Below are positions 12,935 through 24,840 of a stretch of DNA of 64,000 nucleotides, piece by piece; within the stretch, counting starts at the first letter, position 1, and every line of letters begins with the position of its first letter. Location: contig JAZAYU010000002.1 of NCBI GenBank assembly GCA_038501625.1, positions 16,110,053-16,174,052 on the forward strand, in the 5' to 3' direction. Both the position numbers and the translations under genes were made by a program. The stretch comes from Corbicula japonica (Eukaryota; Mollusca; Bivalvia; Venerida; Cyrenidae). The notes below the pieces were generated by a model. The model did not search any database. It was given only the letters and a program-made list of their open reading frames with translations, and was not told the origin of the DNA.

Positions 12935-13885
12935 TTTATTCGGCGTTAGCTGTCTAAGCTCACTTTTGACCTAGTTTTTCGACCAATGAAATGTTGTAAA
13001 TAATACTCGTATTCTCTTATTATGCAGAGGGAAAATGAAATAAACTATTTCGATTGGTAGCTATTTACACCATAGAGGCATCTAGCAGGGTGGAGAGGTA
13101 TCTAGTGGGATTTTTATTATTATGCAGCGGAAAAATCAAATAGATTATTTCGATTGGTGTTGTATTTGAGACAAACATATTTACGATTTAAATAACCAGT
13201 TAAGTCAATATTGATGATTTAAATACAATTTAAGGTAAACACTTGCATACAATACACAGTGTAAAACGAAAGAGAAGTGTAGATATTTCTAATTCTTACT
13301 GGTTTCTTTCTAGTTCCTTTGATACTGTTCGTTGTAGTGTAGTGGCTAACACTCTCGCCTCTCAAGCGGAGGCCCCGGGTTCAAAACACAGGAGGGACAC
13401 TTTTTTTAAAGTTAATTACATACAAGTTGGTAGATTTCGCTTTTTTTTAACAGGCTGTTTGTATTTTATTTTATTAAATTTCAAGGACATTTATTCATCT
13501 TGAGTTCTAACTCTACAAGAGCTATATTGAAACTGAATAAATGTAGACAAGACTTAATGTAAGACATTGCTTCTTTAATCGACTTGTTATCACTGTATGA
13601 AATTGTTGCACCAGTTCAACATTATTTTTGAAAGACACTTTAAATGAATTTATGAGTTGTCATGATTCGGTCGCTTAAACTCTAGGTCATACTAAGAAGG
13701 CAGGGAGGGTTCGTCAACAGCTATAACAAGTAAAAATAAAATAATTAAACTGTGCCTGCTTCGCCTCTCTGTATTTCCTTCATTCTTATATACATGTACA
13801 TGTATATATAAATCTTTTCCATCAACGCCGTTTATCTTTTTTAAAAATATTTCTTGTTTCATTGCCATTAAACTCGACATTGACC
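12935..13885 (+). repeat. Dispersed composite repeat (CGGCGTTAGCTG ... CAACGCCGTTTATCTT)
   Basis: The beginning (TTCGGCGTTAGCTGTCTAAG), the middle (AAATAAACTATTTCGATTGG) and the end (CAACGCCGTTTATCTTTT) match the two inverted-duplication arms at 45,318-45,920 and 50,265-50,850. An internal direct repeat of the middle part lies near 13,019 and 13,120. Confidence 0.65.
13328..13398 (+). repeat. tRNA-derived SINE head or tRNA pseudogene
   Basis: It has a box A-like TAGTGTAGTGG, a GCCTC/GAGGC anticodon-type stem and a box B-like GGGTTCAAAA, followed by a T run. The acceptor stem is not paired and the loop lacks the usual T33, so it is not a functional tRNA. Confidence 0.5.
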
Positions 13886-14028
13886 AAAGAACAAACTTAG
13901 AGAATGTCTTAAATATCGCGATTCAGTCTTCAAGAGCAGATAACTATCATCATATGATCTGTTCAGAAAGGTAATTTTAAGTGATGACCTGTTAAATAAG
14001 ACAATTTTAAGTGCAACATTCTTGACAC

Positions 14029-17000
14029 TTAAATATCCCAGCAAAGTAAGAGGAAGGGCAATACATACATCAAAGGATTGACAACGTTTGCGGCGTTTCC
14101 AGAGACGCCTCCTTGATTTGGATTTCTGAAGCCGGAGTTCTCTAAACAGATTCTTACACCATTTGACACGATAGTAAATTCTGCATCAAACAGAAAGTTC
14201 CCACCAATTTTGTTATAAAGAACTCTTTGATCTTTGCTTAGAAGAAATTCTCCCGATTTAAGCTCAACCTGGTCGCAAAAGTAATCCTTTGTGACTAATA
14301 AGCCAATAGGGTCTAACCGATCTGAATTGTAAATGAGTTTGTAAGTTGAAGTTTTCACACTGAACGTGTCGTTAACCATAAATTGACCAGATGATAATAT
14401 TATGCTTTTATTATAATTTAAATATGGATTTTTCAGTTTAAACGGTAAGGGTTTCAGAATTATTGTTTCGTTATTGTATTGAAATGACCAGATAGAACCC
14501 ATGAGTTGATTTATGTTGCGGGTGATATTTTCCGGTTTAGAAGTAGGGAAAAACCTTTTCATGAAGACGACAAATGAACTGAATTTTCCATCAGTTACAA
14601 TTTCATAATATGCTTGATTAATATACCATTGACTTAGCCGACTTAAACTCGGACGCGATAATAACGATATATTCTGAGTCATTTCCTTTCCACTCCTTAG
14701 TTCAATTGCAACGTCGTAAAAATTGTCATACCACACTTTTGAAGAAGCGATGCAATCTCCGTCGGCGTTTCTAAATTTTCCAGAAGGACACAGAAGTAGT
14801 CGGCACATATTGGAAGTCTAAAATTAAAAAAAATAATGCGAGTACAATATTTGTTTACTATCATAACCCTAAAACCTAGTATATTTTTCTGAACTCATGG
14901 CTTGATATTGTTGAGGCAATATAACGATTAAACCAGGTGCAAAAAGTGCAAAACGGAAACTAAAGGTTTAAGTATTTAAACTATAGAAATAAAATTCCCA
15001 GATATTTGAAAATAAAATGAATCATTAAATGGATAAGTTGTTGAAGTGTGAAGTTTTAACAGATTAGAGTTCCTGCATGGCAAATATCTTTCGAATATGA
15101 ATTGAAGCCTTCTGGTATACCTGGTACGCAAAACTGGGCTTTACCTATTATGACCTAGGTTGTTTCATATTGTTTATACAATTATAGCCACGATCTCCTC
15201 GATACGCTCTTTTCCCAAGGTTTCTAACTTGCTCTAACTACCTAATAACAACCTACACTACTGGGTCACCTCTTTGCCTCATGGAACACAAACAAACTGC
15301 AGAAGTGGTTGCACTTGAGGTAGTGAATTTTGATTCCTTTCATTTTCAGCATCGTGTGTCATAATTTCGGTGCCTGACTGCAATAATTAATTACCTGCGT
15401 GTTATCCACTGGACATACCATAGGTGTTAGGCGACCTGCATTGTTCTTTGCAAGCAAGTCTGGGTTTATCAGAGCAGTAAAACTCATTTCTGTTGAACCT
15501 CTTACTTTCCCTCCTTTTGAACATTTTGTGTCAGTCCGGAAATACACTTCGGAACCTGAACAAAGGAAGCAAAATACATTTGAATACAGATTGTGTATAT
15601 CACCAAAGTAAGGAGACAAAAGTCCGCTTTCACAAGCTTCTCTGATCTCATCTTTTGTCGCATCTATCGACATCGGAACGTTGAATTCCATTTTTCTGCA
15701 ATAGTTGATCATGTCTTTGTAGCATATTTGAGACTTTACGTCATCGGGGTCTCCAGGATATTCAAAGTAAACTCGACATTCATTGCGCAGTTCGCCTCTT
15801 TCTAGGTCAGCAATGTAAATTGCAAAATTGGTTTCGTTAACCTCTCCAATAACTAAAGCCTCGCATGTCAGAACAGCGTCCCAAATTATAAGATCAGTTG
15901 CATTTTCTGCATTTGCACAGGCCTCGTTCTTGTAATTTTTCAATGTCTTTTTTGAAAATACAGGATATAAACTGCCCCATGGTGCAACTTTTCTGTCTCG
16001 GCAATTTTCAGCTTCTCCTAGTATGCTTCTGTTGTACGACGGATAATACATTTGATATGAACGGAAAAAAACGAAGTCCATTTGCTTATATTCGCCAGTA
16101 ACTGTATACAAACATTCTCGTCTATCAGTTGACTCATCTACCTCATCAAGGTCAATTTCCGTCTCAAAACAGCAATTACCGGTGTTCTTGCAGTCAACTT
16201 CACATGAGCAATCTACAATTTTAAAAGTCTCAAATTAGTAAGAAATTAAATTCTATTCTGTTTAGTATCACCAATTGTTTTCACGTTTAGGATAATCCTA
16301 TTCTTTCGTCAGGGGACCATAAGCCGCTGAATATGAAATGGTATTAATATGAAAATAACTCGTTGAATGTTCCATGTTCACCGGCTAATGCATACAATCG
16401 AATTAGATGGATCTAAATTGTATTATTTACTTGTGTAAATATTGAGTTGAACTTAACCCGGGGCTAGGCGGCTTTGAAAGTAATATGCATTTCCATTAAT
16501 GCCTATGAACATGCTTGATCACACCTAGCCTGCAATATGTTCATATGTGACGTGTTAGATGGCTTTTAAATATCCTTTTTCATTTATCTGTTTATTTGAA
16601 AGGAATGTTTCTATACTTATATTGCAATAGTTAAAATGTATTTATCTGCATGAACTAGCCTCTTTCGGACGAAAAGATGGGTAGTATCCCTTTCAGATTG
16701 TATTTTGCATTGGTTTTAGATTGTATTTTTGAATTGTTCTCTGATTACATATTTTGCATTGTTTATATCTCGGCCAGTTTAAGATTGCTACTTTCAATAT
16801 CCCAGCCAATATAAATTTGATTATTGTTCAATCACCTCAAATATATTGTCTTTTTGTTTTAGCATTTGGCGATCTCGATTTTTTCAGATCCCCTGACTAG
16901 TTACGCCCATAGTTGTTGTCTCGTTTAGAGCAAACATTTCTTTTATCTGGGGACCAAACGTTGCTGAAGATAGAATCTTCAGCATCACATTACCGATGAA

Positions 17001-20000
17001 TGACTTTTACTTTTCCTTAGTGCTATCAAAACCAAACGCGACGGAATGCCGTATAAATGTGCGTTATGTATATTGGGTCACATTGTACAAGTTTAGCAAG
17101 AACATGGCAGAATGCATATTATACCATTGAACAAAATGAAGGTTTAGTTGATTGTAAGTTTGATTAACCCTTAACAATGATTAATAACACTTAACGGATG
17201 AGATCCTTTCTTAGCCGGATAAAACCTTTCGATAAAGTAACCTTAAGATCGTGTTACAGATAAAACCATTTAACAGAATCACTAGCAACTATTTTCTGAA
17301 TTGCTCTTGTTCGGATGCGCAAGTTTACTTTTAAATTATGAGTTTTGTTTATGATCGCATTTCGGAGCTTAATGAATAAATCTTTGCAAATCTTGAAAAC
17401 AATACCAACAAAGCAACAACCAAATGATTCAAGTTGGAAGTTATTTCAAAGTTTTCAAGATGTTTATAATTTAAGAACTGAATAAAGATCATCCACATTT
17501 GACAACAAAGTAGTTGATTGATCGGACCCTTATTACCTGTGCAACAGGTTGTGTTGGATTGGGATATCGCAGTTTCTGCTTTCCCTAAACATATGTTGGA
17601 ATTAGGACAAAGCTTGTTTATATATCCAGGAATGCGTTCTTCTCTGCGTGTGCTTTTATATGATCCAAAGGAACGATCAACGAGAAGTAGGAGTAGTACA
17701 CAAATCATCAGGAATATGCGGTTAGAAACTGAAATCCAGAAAGAAAATCGGAATTTAATACTTTTAGTTATTTTTCACTGTTTTAAAAGAGTGGACATCA
17801 TTTACGTTTTTTTTTTCTGTTATAAGCTTTGATACCCATACGCACATAATATTCACAACGTTAAGAAAACTGGTTCAAGTTCGGTTATATGACGTTCTGA
17901 TAGGTCATCAATACACTATGATGCATTTCATGTAATTTGTAATAAAATTACACAAATTCTGAAATCAAAGCTTACAAATAACAGAACGTGTGTTTTTATC
18001 AGTGATATATATAAATATATTTCACTCGTGAACTAGTGAATTATAAATTTTCTCTTGCGGCGTATAAAAAATATGAATTTACAATAAAACCTGTTTATTC
18101 TACATCTAATAAATTCATCCAATTAGCGTCCTTTAATTGTACCACGTGACCGTCCAATATTTTCCCGTATTGGATCCAAAAAAGTCCGTATTTTTTTCAT
18201 ATTGGATGATTAAGTGCAAATGCACTTTACCATTGTTTTACAACGATAAAAGCCGTTGACCGTAAAAATGATCCGAATGAAAAGATACGAGTATGAAATG
18301 AATAAAATCAAATGTATGAAGTAGAATAATTGCAGAAAAAAGTGTTTCAACTGAAGTTACTATCTAGAAATAACATTTAATGTGTCAAAGTGGCGTTTGT
18401 GTTGCCAAGCAATATCATACATTTGATGCAGGCAATATGACGCAACTTGTCAAGTAAGAGAAATGTAGAACTTAACAAAATATTGAACCGTACAATATGG
18501 AATATATATGGAGTAGTCTTTAAACGCTTGAAAAGTCATGCTTCATTTATTAGATGTAGAATAAAAAGGTTATTAGACGTTTTATTGTACAATACGGGAT
18601 ATATTTGGACTCGTACACAGCTTGAAAAGTCATATTGGACTCGCCTAACGGCTCGTCCAATATGACTTTTCAAGCTGTGTAATCGTCCAAATATATTCCC
18701 GTATTGTACAGTAAAACGTCTAATAACGTATAAAAACATGTTGCTCTGTTTTGAAGATAAATACCCATGTTGTATGTAGAAGCCATGTGCGCTGTCCGAA
18801 TTTTATTGAACGTTGGTGAAAATATGCAATACATTGTCAACCTTTTTCTGTGATTCGGGGCAAGTACTGATAAAAATTTTGCAATTCACTTTCAGTATTT
18901 TCCCCGAATGATAGAGAACTGTTAATACAAGGCGACAAATGTTTAATCGAAACCGTAAATAGGGTTCAACTTTCCCTTTAGAATGCAGTAAATTAATTGG
19001 TAAACTTATAAAATACGAACAAAGCTTTGAAGATTTAAAATGATGGGTTTTTTCTTGCCGTACTTCCGAAAAAGCACATCACGTACCTGCTAATGATGTC
19101 ACACTTATCGCGGCCGCTATGGCGACAGTGTAAACAAAGCCTTGGAAACGCATGGTCAGCGCACGGTGCTATTCTGTGATAATAAGCTTGTTCTCCTTGT
19201 TCTCATCCGCTTAACGTTTGAAGTGATGTTTATAATCAGGTTATTTTATTTAAGAGTATTATGAAGGGCTTAATTAAATATCTAAAGCAAAATATAATCA
19301 GAAGTAGTATTGAGAAGTGTTAGGCCGGTATTCCATAGTTCCGTGATGAGTGATCCGTTTCCGCGTCCGTGTCCGCGATTTTTCACTCACCAAAGATATC
19401 GTTGGGTATATTCCATATCCGTGTCCGTTCCACGCCGCGGACACGGACGCGGAGGTATGGAATATACCCAACGATATCTTTGGTGAGTGAAAAATCGCGG
19501 ACACGGAAGCGGACACGGACACGGAATACGCATCACGGAACCATGTAATACCGGCCTAAGTGGATAAAAGAGTGCCCCTACAAATAAGCTGCCGGTGTAC
19601 GATACGACCAAATGATGACAGATCAAATATAGAGATATGCATAATGACTTATTAGAATCACCGGATATGTAATAAATTTAAACTTAAAGTTAAAGTTAGT
19701 TAATTTGTTTACGAATTGTTTGTTTTTACTGTATCCAAGGGGCAGTTTTACGTATGCAAGTTCCCGAATGTTGTGACGATCACAATTGTTGTCATGGTTT
19801 TGGGTATTTGTCAGCATGGGATAAAACTTGCCTACTTGTTCTTCATAGCCATGGATAGAGACACTTCATACAACTTGAAAATCGATTTGGGGCAAAATAC
19901 AATGTATTTATACATGTTTGCCGTTCAGTGTGCGTTAATATTTCAAATTTCAGATACAAGTATGATTTCAATTTTCAAGGCCTCGGATAAGTCCGACTTT

Positions 20001-22581
20001 AACTTTGGTGAGACAGAGCTCCCCCTACAAGTCTGCATCAGAATTAATTGAAAATCACAGAAAGAAACGGTCTAAGTAAAGACGTCTGTCAAGATTCATC
20101 AAGGTACATGTATGATATATAGACAATCCTCGAATTTTCATCATGCTTAGCTGATTAGTGTAATATCTAAGTAAACCCACTAACTAATAATTATATTATA
20201 TGATTATTTCTTCATTAATTTTAAAACAGATATTACCTAAGCCGGATTGTCAGCACCTTACAATGACGCAGGAAAATGGACAAAAAGTATCCGCTTATAT
20301 CCGCTTATAATGTACCTGTATTTTTATACGTCAAACTTATAATTCCAGCGAATAAATATAATGTGCAAAGATAAACAAAAAGATTTACAGCATTGTTCAG
20401 ATAATATGTGTGCACCTGTAAATTTGTGATGCAGCTATAAAATTATACGTCTAGCTCGTTAATTTATACGTACATCGCATCCTTCAGCACTGGTAATTTA
20501 CATCTTTACCGTTGCAACGTTATTCTGTATGACGGATAAACTAAAGAAAGTTTCACCGGTACATTTTAAGGCTACACAGGTTTTTTTAAATGCTACTTGA
20601 AACTTATACGTCTATCGTATTAATTTATATGTTAGACCATAAATTCATTGGCACATCTTTAATTTTGTTTGTAGGTGCGCCTCTATAATGATTATGTTTT
20701 CATACATTACTTGCCTATCTTGATTGTGTGATTGTGCGCCTTGAAATGCGCCTTAAGGAGTTGCATTTTTTTGTTTCGGCGTCCCTTTTCGCTTTTCCTG
20801 AGCATAACTTTGTTATTTTCAAATAACCATAAAGTAGATATACATGTTCCTTGCAATGACCCGATGTGCAGTGCGCAAGAACTGGACCTCTACATCAATA
20901 TTGTTTACCCAATCACCTATTTTCTATCAACAGAGGCGATTTGTATAGACGTATAAAACAATTTATCCATGAATTTATGAAACAATTTATCCATGAATTT
21001 CAAAAAGAATATGTGGGTGAAGTCGTAAGTTTCAAACACTCGCGGGGTAGAGTAACGAAATCGTCCAGAGGGAGACTAAAACAAAACAGTTACATGTTCT
21101 GTTACTTTGCTTGCTTGTCCTTCAAAACGTGACATTAAAAGGCAAACCAAAGAAACGACAATAGACAGCTGACTTTTCAACAGTGTAAATTACTGGCCCT
21201 ATAGCATCGCATTAGGACTGGTTTTGAAGTCAACTTGAACCGATTAAAATCAATACTATTAAATTCTATGCATTAATTTAATCATTTTGAGGCTGAAAGT
21301 TTGACTCTGCTTCAATTATATTTCACTTAACCAATGCAAAAATTATCCAGGAAAGGTTTAGTTTTAAAGTGTTATAAAGTTTGTTTCTTTATCAGATTAT
21401 TTGGTTGTTTCGCGTAACTGTAGAAAATGACATTAATTTTTCCTGTTTTCTGCAGAAAAAAGACATTTACAGAAAAAAATAGTTAAAACCCACGAGAGCT
21501 CTTCTCTTTAAATATATATAACACATTCCATACCTTTTGTTAAAATCGAACTGAGTATGCATAATGATAAAATATATAATTTATGAATTTTAAACAAACG
21601 AGTACATGTAACCCTTGATATTAAAAATTCTATGTGTTAATATTTGTCGTGTTAAAAGGCTTTCAACGTTCCTATTTAATCTATTTTATTATTGTGAATT
21701 TTATAGCATTAGATAATTATAATAAATACGGATTTATGCGATGACGCAGTGCGTAAGAATATATGGATTCTGGGCTGGTTATAAAACTGAGCATGGAAAC
21801 CAGTCGCAAATCTCAAAGATCTGATTGGCTGAAATGGCGAACAGTTTTATAACCTTGGGCAATGAAGAATTTATTTGTTACAGTTACAGTACTTTTGCTT
21901 ATTTATCTCAGATCTCAGACCAAAAGTACGAGAAACTTTTAATACCATAAAATTAAATCGTTTGAAATATAAGGTATAAGGTGTAACATGTATAGAGGAT
22001 TAAATATATTTTCATTATGTACCTGTAAAAAATAGGTAAAAATAGGTTTCTGAAAAACGTACACAGCACAAAATTCGTTAATAGGTTTATGTCATGTGAA
22101 AAACTAGATTAAAACGTGATTTTTTTTAATTATTACATTTTAATTAGTTTTAGTATGACTATAAATGACATCATCTTAATACGAGGCGAGAGGCAAATTT
22201 TTACTCATAAATGTGTAGTCAGTAAAAATATATGTTTTCATTCTGAATTATAATTTCTCAACATACAATAAAAACACAAGTTGTTGTAGAGATAAAACAA
22301 ATTGCACAAGTATTATACATTTCTATTTTTATTTTAATAATTATTGTTGGCTATGGTCTAAGAAATGAATAATTGCAAAATTATCTTTAAATGTAATACC
22401 AAAATCAGTCATGCAAACCGATTTTAAAGATCTCCGTAATACACCTAACAATCAAAGCAAATTCCTTTGTGGAGGAAACAATATATATTTATTAAATTAA
22501 AAAAAATTGATTCACGCATTTAATTTAACATGGTAAATAAACAAATAAATATAAATCTATATACTCACAGAAAACCGACAT
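14029..22581 (-). CDS. Secreted/GPI-anchored SMB-type protein related to GPCR ectodomains, 4 exons
   Basis: The model joins exons 22,581-22,569, 17,728-17,537, 16,212-15,395 and 14,817-14,029 on the minus strand. They total 1,812 nt (603 residues plus stop), and every junction is GT..AG and in phase. The protein begins MSVFFSNRIFLMICVLLLLL, a good signal peptide. Next comes a Cys-rich stretch with CSCEVDC and GNCCFE, typical of a somatomedin-B fold, then a long ectodomain with NCR, FCFLCSG, MVCPVD and MCRLLLCPSGKF motifs. From family knowledge this order matches the extracellular part of mollusc methuselah-like orphan GPCRs. The usual seven-helix domain is absent: the chain stops after a ~17-residue hydrophobic tail ending LPFLLLCWDI, preceded by a Ser-Gly-Asn-Ala site. 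That looks like a GPI-anchor signal. Ligand and role are unknown. Exons 2-4 are well supported; exon 1 rests on phase, splice sites and a TATA box. Confidence 0.72.
14818..15394 (-). other. Intron 3 of the SMB-type gene
   Basis: Donor GTAATT at 15,394 and acceptor TTTTAG at 14,818, phase 0. I see no repeats of note in it. Confidence 0.75.
16384..16545 (-). repeat. Dispersed repeat R2 inside intron 2
   Basis: This diverged copy (GTGTAAATATTGAGTTGAAC, GGGGCTAGGCGGC) of the repeat found at 29,855, 47,528 and 49,065 sits between exons 2 and 3 of the SMB-type gene (intron 16,213-17,536). Confidence 0.7.
18570..18726. repeat. Foldback (hairpin) element in intron 1, copy 2
   Basis: This is the duplicate of the 656-812 hairpin, carried along in the tandem duplication. 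It is essentially unchanged. Confidence 0.85.
19320..19559. mobile_element. Foldback MITE, family AGGCCGGTATTCC, copy 2
   Basis: This is the duplicate of 1,406-1,645 inside the tandem block. Confidence 0.85.
21776..21854. mobile_element. Short MITE with GGTTATAAAACTG ends, copy 2
   Basis: This is the duplicate of 3,862-3,940. The drop in identity between the two tandem blocks begins within about 80 bases of it. Confidence 0.8.
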
Positions 22582-22635
22582 CTTAGATATTTCTGCATTC
22601 CAAAATGAAGTATAGGAGAAGGTAGGTTCTGAGGA
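22569..22635 (-). other. Candidate first exon (5'UTR plus 13 coding bases) of the SMB-type gene
   Basis: The minus-strand ATG at 22,581 gives Met-Ser-Val-Phe plus one base before a consensus donor (GTGAGT at 22,568-22,563). That single base completes a Phe codon with the acceptor at 17,728, which has a strong pyrimidine tract, and it lengthens the signal peptide. The upper limit is an estimate, about 30 bases downstream of the TATA motif. Confidence 0.5.
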
Positions 22636-22660
22636 ATGCGGTGTCTGTAAGAACCGCGCC

Positions 22661-22668
22661 ATTATATA
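22661..22668 (-). promoter_or_regulatory. TATA-like promoter motif of the SMB-type gene
   Basis: The minus strand reads TATATAAT about 80 bases upstream of the candidate start codon. It is followed by GC-rich sequence (GGCGCGGTTC) and a likely transcription start near 22,635. The same motif occurs at 4,752-4,759 in the other copy. Confidence 0.4.
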
Positions 22669-23633
22669 CACACATACTGTTGACACCTATTGGAGATAAA
22701 TCCGATGACATCATTTCATAAGTAATACACATTACCACTCAGATTTTGGTTTGGTGAAGACATGTATTTATAAAAGGATGTAGTAACGATTGCGCTAATT
22801 AGACATTGAAATTTTTAAGATATTGTAATTGCAGGAAAGCAGTTTTGTCATGAAAGAAATATCAAGTACTGTATGTAATTTATATTTTATGACAAGCGTA
22901 TTGACGAAATGTGTTTAATATATAATTAAACCTTAAGGGAATGCTATTTTTCGATTTCATATCTGTTTGCATTTAATATTTGGCTCATTTCTATATTCTC
23001 AGGATTGCTAATTAAGTTTGACGCTAATTATTTCTTTGTATGACAACGATGCAATATTTTCATATTTGACGGGTTCAGTCGCTTTCAACGTAATGGTTGT
23101 CTTTTCATCTATTGACATTCATTTTGCCGTTTGAGACTCTAGACAAATTAGAGATTTTTTTAACATCAACTATCTTTAATAAGCTAATCCCCGTTTTACT
23201 GAGATGTCTAATTATACTTCAACGTTTTATTACACATTCACAATGCAGTCAATAAGAAAAGGTTAGTTTTACTTTAAAAGTGCTAGTTAATAAAAAAAAA
23301 GACTAATCATGTTTTTACGACAACAACAACACCATCTGATTTGAATTGTTTTTATATCGGCTACAACAGACATAACCATTTGCCGAACAATTAGGGAAAT
23401 ACGTGCACTAAGCACACCCTATAGTCCCCTTTAAAAAATACTCAAATTCTTATTTATAAATTAATGATTTTCATTGAAGCCACAATTCTACGATATGATA
23501 CATGTGCGATGTTTTTTTCAGCATTTTTCAGCATAAAACAATTTGCATGTAAAATTATGTACAGCCATTCACAAGAAAAACTATGCTAGAAACATTGAAA
23601 ATCAGCATATAGGACAGCAAACAATAATCACTT

Positions 23634-24780
23634 CTTAGACGTTAACAACGTCATCTGTGTAGAAATCGGTTAAATCAAGTTCAAAATATTGTATTAAATA
23701 CAGTTTGCAAGATGAAATTTTACATTCATTTAAGGAACTAAACATAAAAATTTCGAAACTAGTTATTTACACGAATGAACAGTACACACTTTGACCGTTA
23801 ACACCTAAAACGGAACAAAATGCTATATAGTTTTGAAAGAGGATCTGCAAATTGAACATTTACCTGCTCCTTCATGTCAACATAAGAAGGGTTGTGGAAT
23901 AGCTAGTACATGTGCGGTATACTGAATCTACCAGGTTTATGTAAAACTGACCGAATTGTATTCACACAATATAAGTAATCTGAGTATTGATATTCAAATC
24001 GTCGTGATCAAAGTCGGACTTGAATGAATGTATGGAAGTCAATATTTATGAACTCAACACTACAAAATCTACAACATTAAGCATATGAATACAAAACAAA
24101 AATTTTAATCCATTTCAGTAGTTGTGTTTGCATAATGTTGAGAATAGGGCCTTCAATGACATATTTTACATTTAATATTTTTCTATTAAGAGCTTTGTAT
24201 TGCGCCATATTTAAAAAGATTTTGATATAAACGATTAAACAATAAGCGGGACGTAACATAATAACTTTTACTCATGTAACAATCTCTCTAAAGTCAGATC
24301 TAACAAACTGTTTGTTTTACATCGTATATAAGCTCTAAAGCGGTTTTCCCCGATAACTATTTTTAGAAACAGTAAATACAGAAAGCATGATTAATATCGC
24401 TTGTAAAATGATCTATAAATGCCTATACTGCGGAAATCAATGCAATACCACAAAAGCACACCTATCTTCAGTGAAATGTGCAGGTTATCAACTCTTTAAA
24501 TGGTTTAAAACACTGTATACTTAGACACAATTTACAATATAACGTTCGGAAAGCATCGACAATTACGGGGATCATCATTTACTTGTCGACAATCTGATTG
24601 GTTACATACACATGTAGGAAAGTTGTTATAAAAACAATTTTTGTGACCAAACTTCACATTGTAATATATTGAAAGTTATATATATAAAAAACGATGATAT
24701 CAGTGATTCGTCACATAGACCTAAAGCGAAAAGATTAATAATACAAATAACGAAATGACGCATGATGAGGATTTAACGTA
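23634..24780. other. No gene recognised; unique AT-rich DNA
   Basis: This begins just past the breakpoint of tandem copy 2. No frame longer than about 60 codons has any recognisable feature. Confidence 0.5.
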
Positions 24781-24840
24781 TCTGAATAAGACGTAAGAAT
24801 TACATGAATTATTAGTAAAAAAAGATTATGTGACACTTAA

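Larger units (their letters stand above)
17915..23633. repeat. Tandem duplication, copy 2
   Basis: This is the second copy of 1-5,805 in direct orientation. It contains most of intron 1 and the promoter and first exon of the SMB-type gene. It contains no coding region apart from the tiny first exon. The left limit given is only the position matching window base 1; 17,537-17,914 may also be duplicated outside the window. Confidence 0.97.

Noticed and set aside
13328..13398. Functional tRNA gene
   Set aside because: Acceptor stem unpaired, loop lacks T33 and box B is degenerate; better explained as a SINE head.
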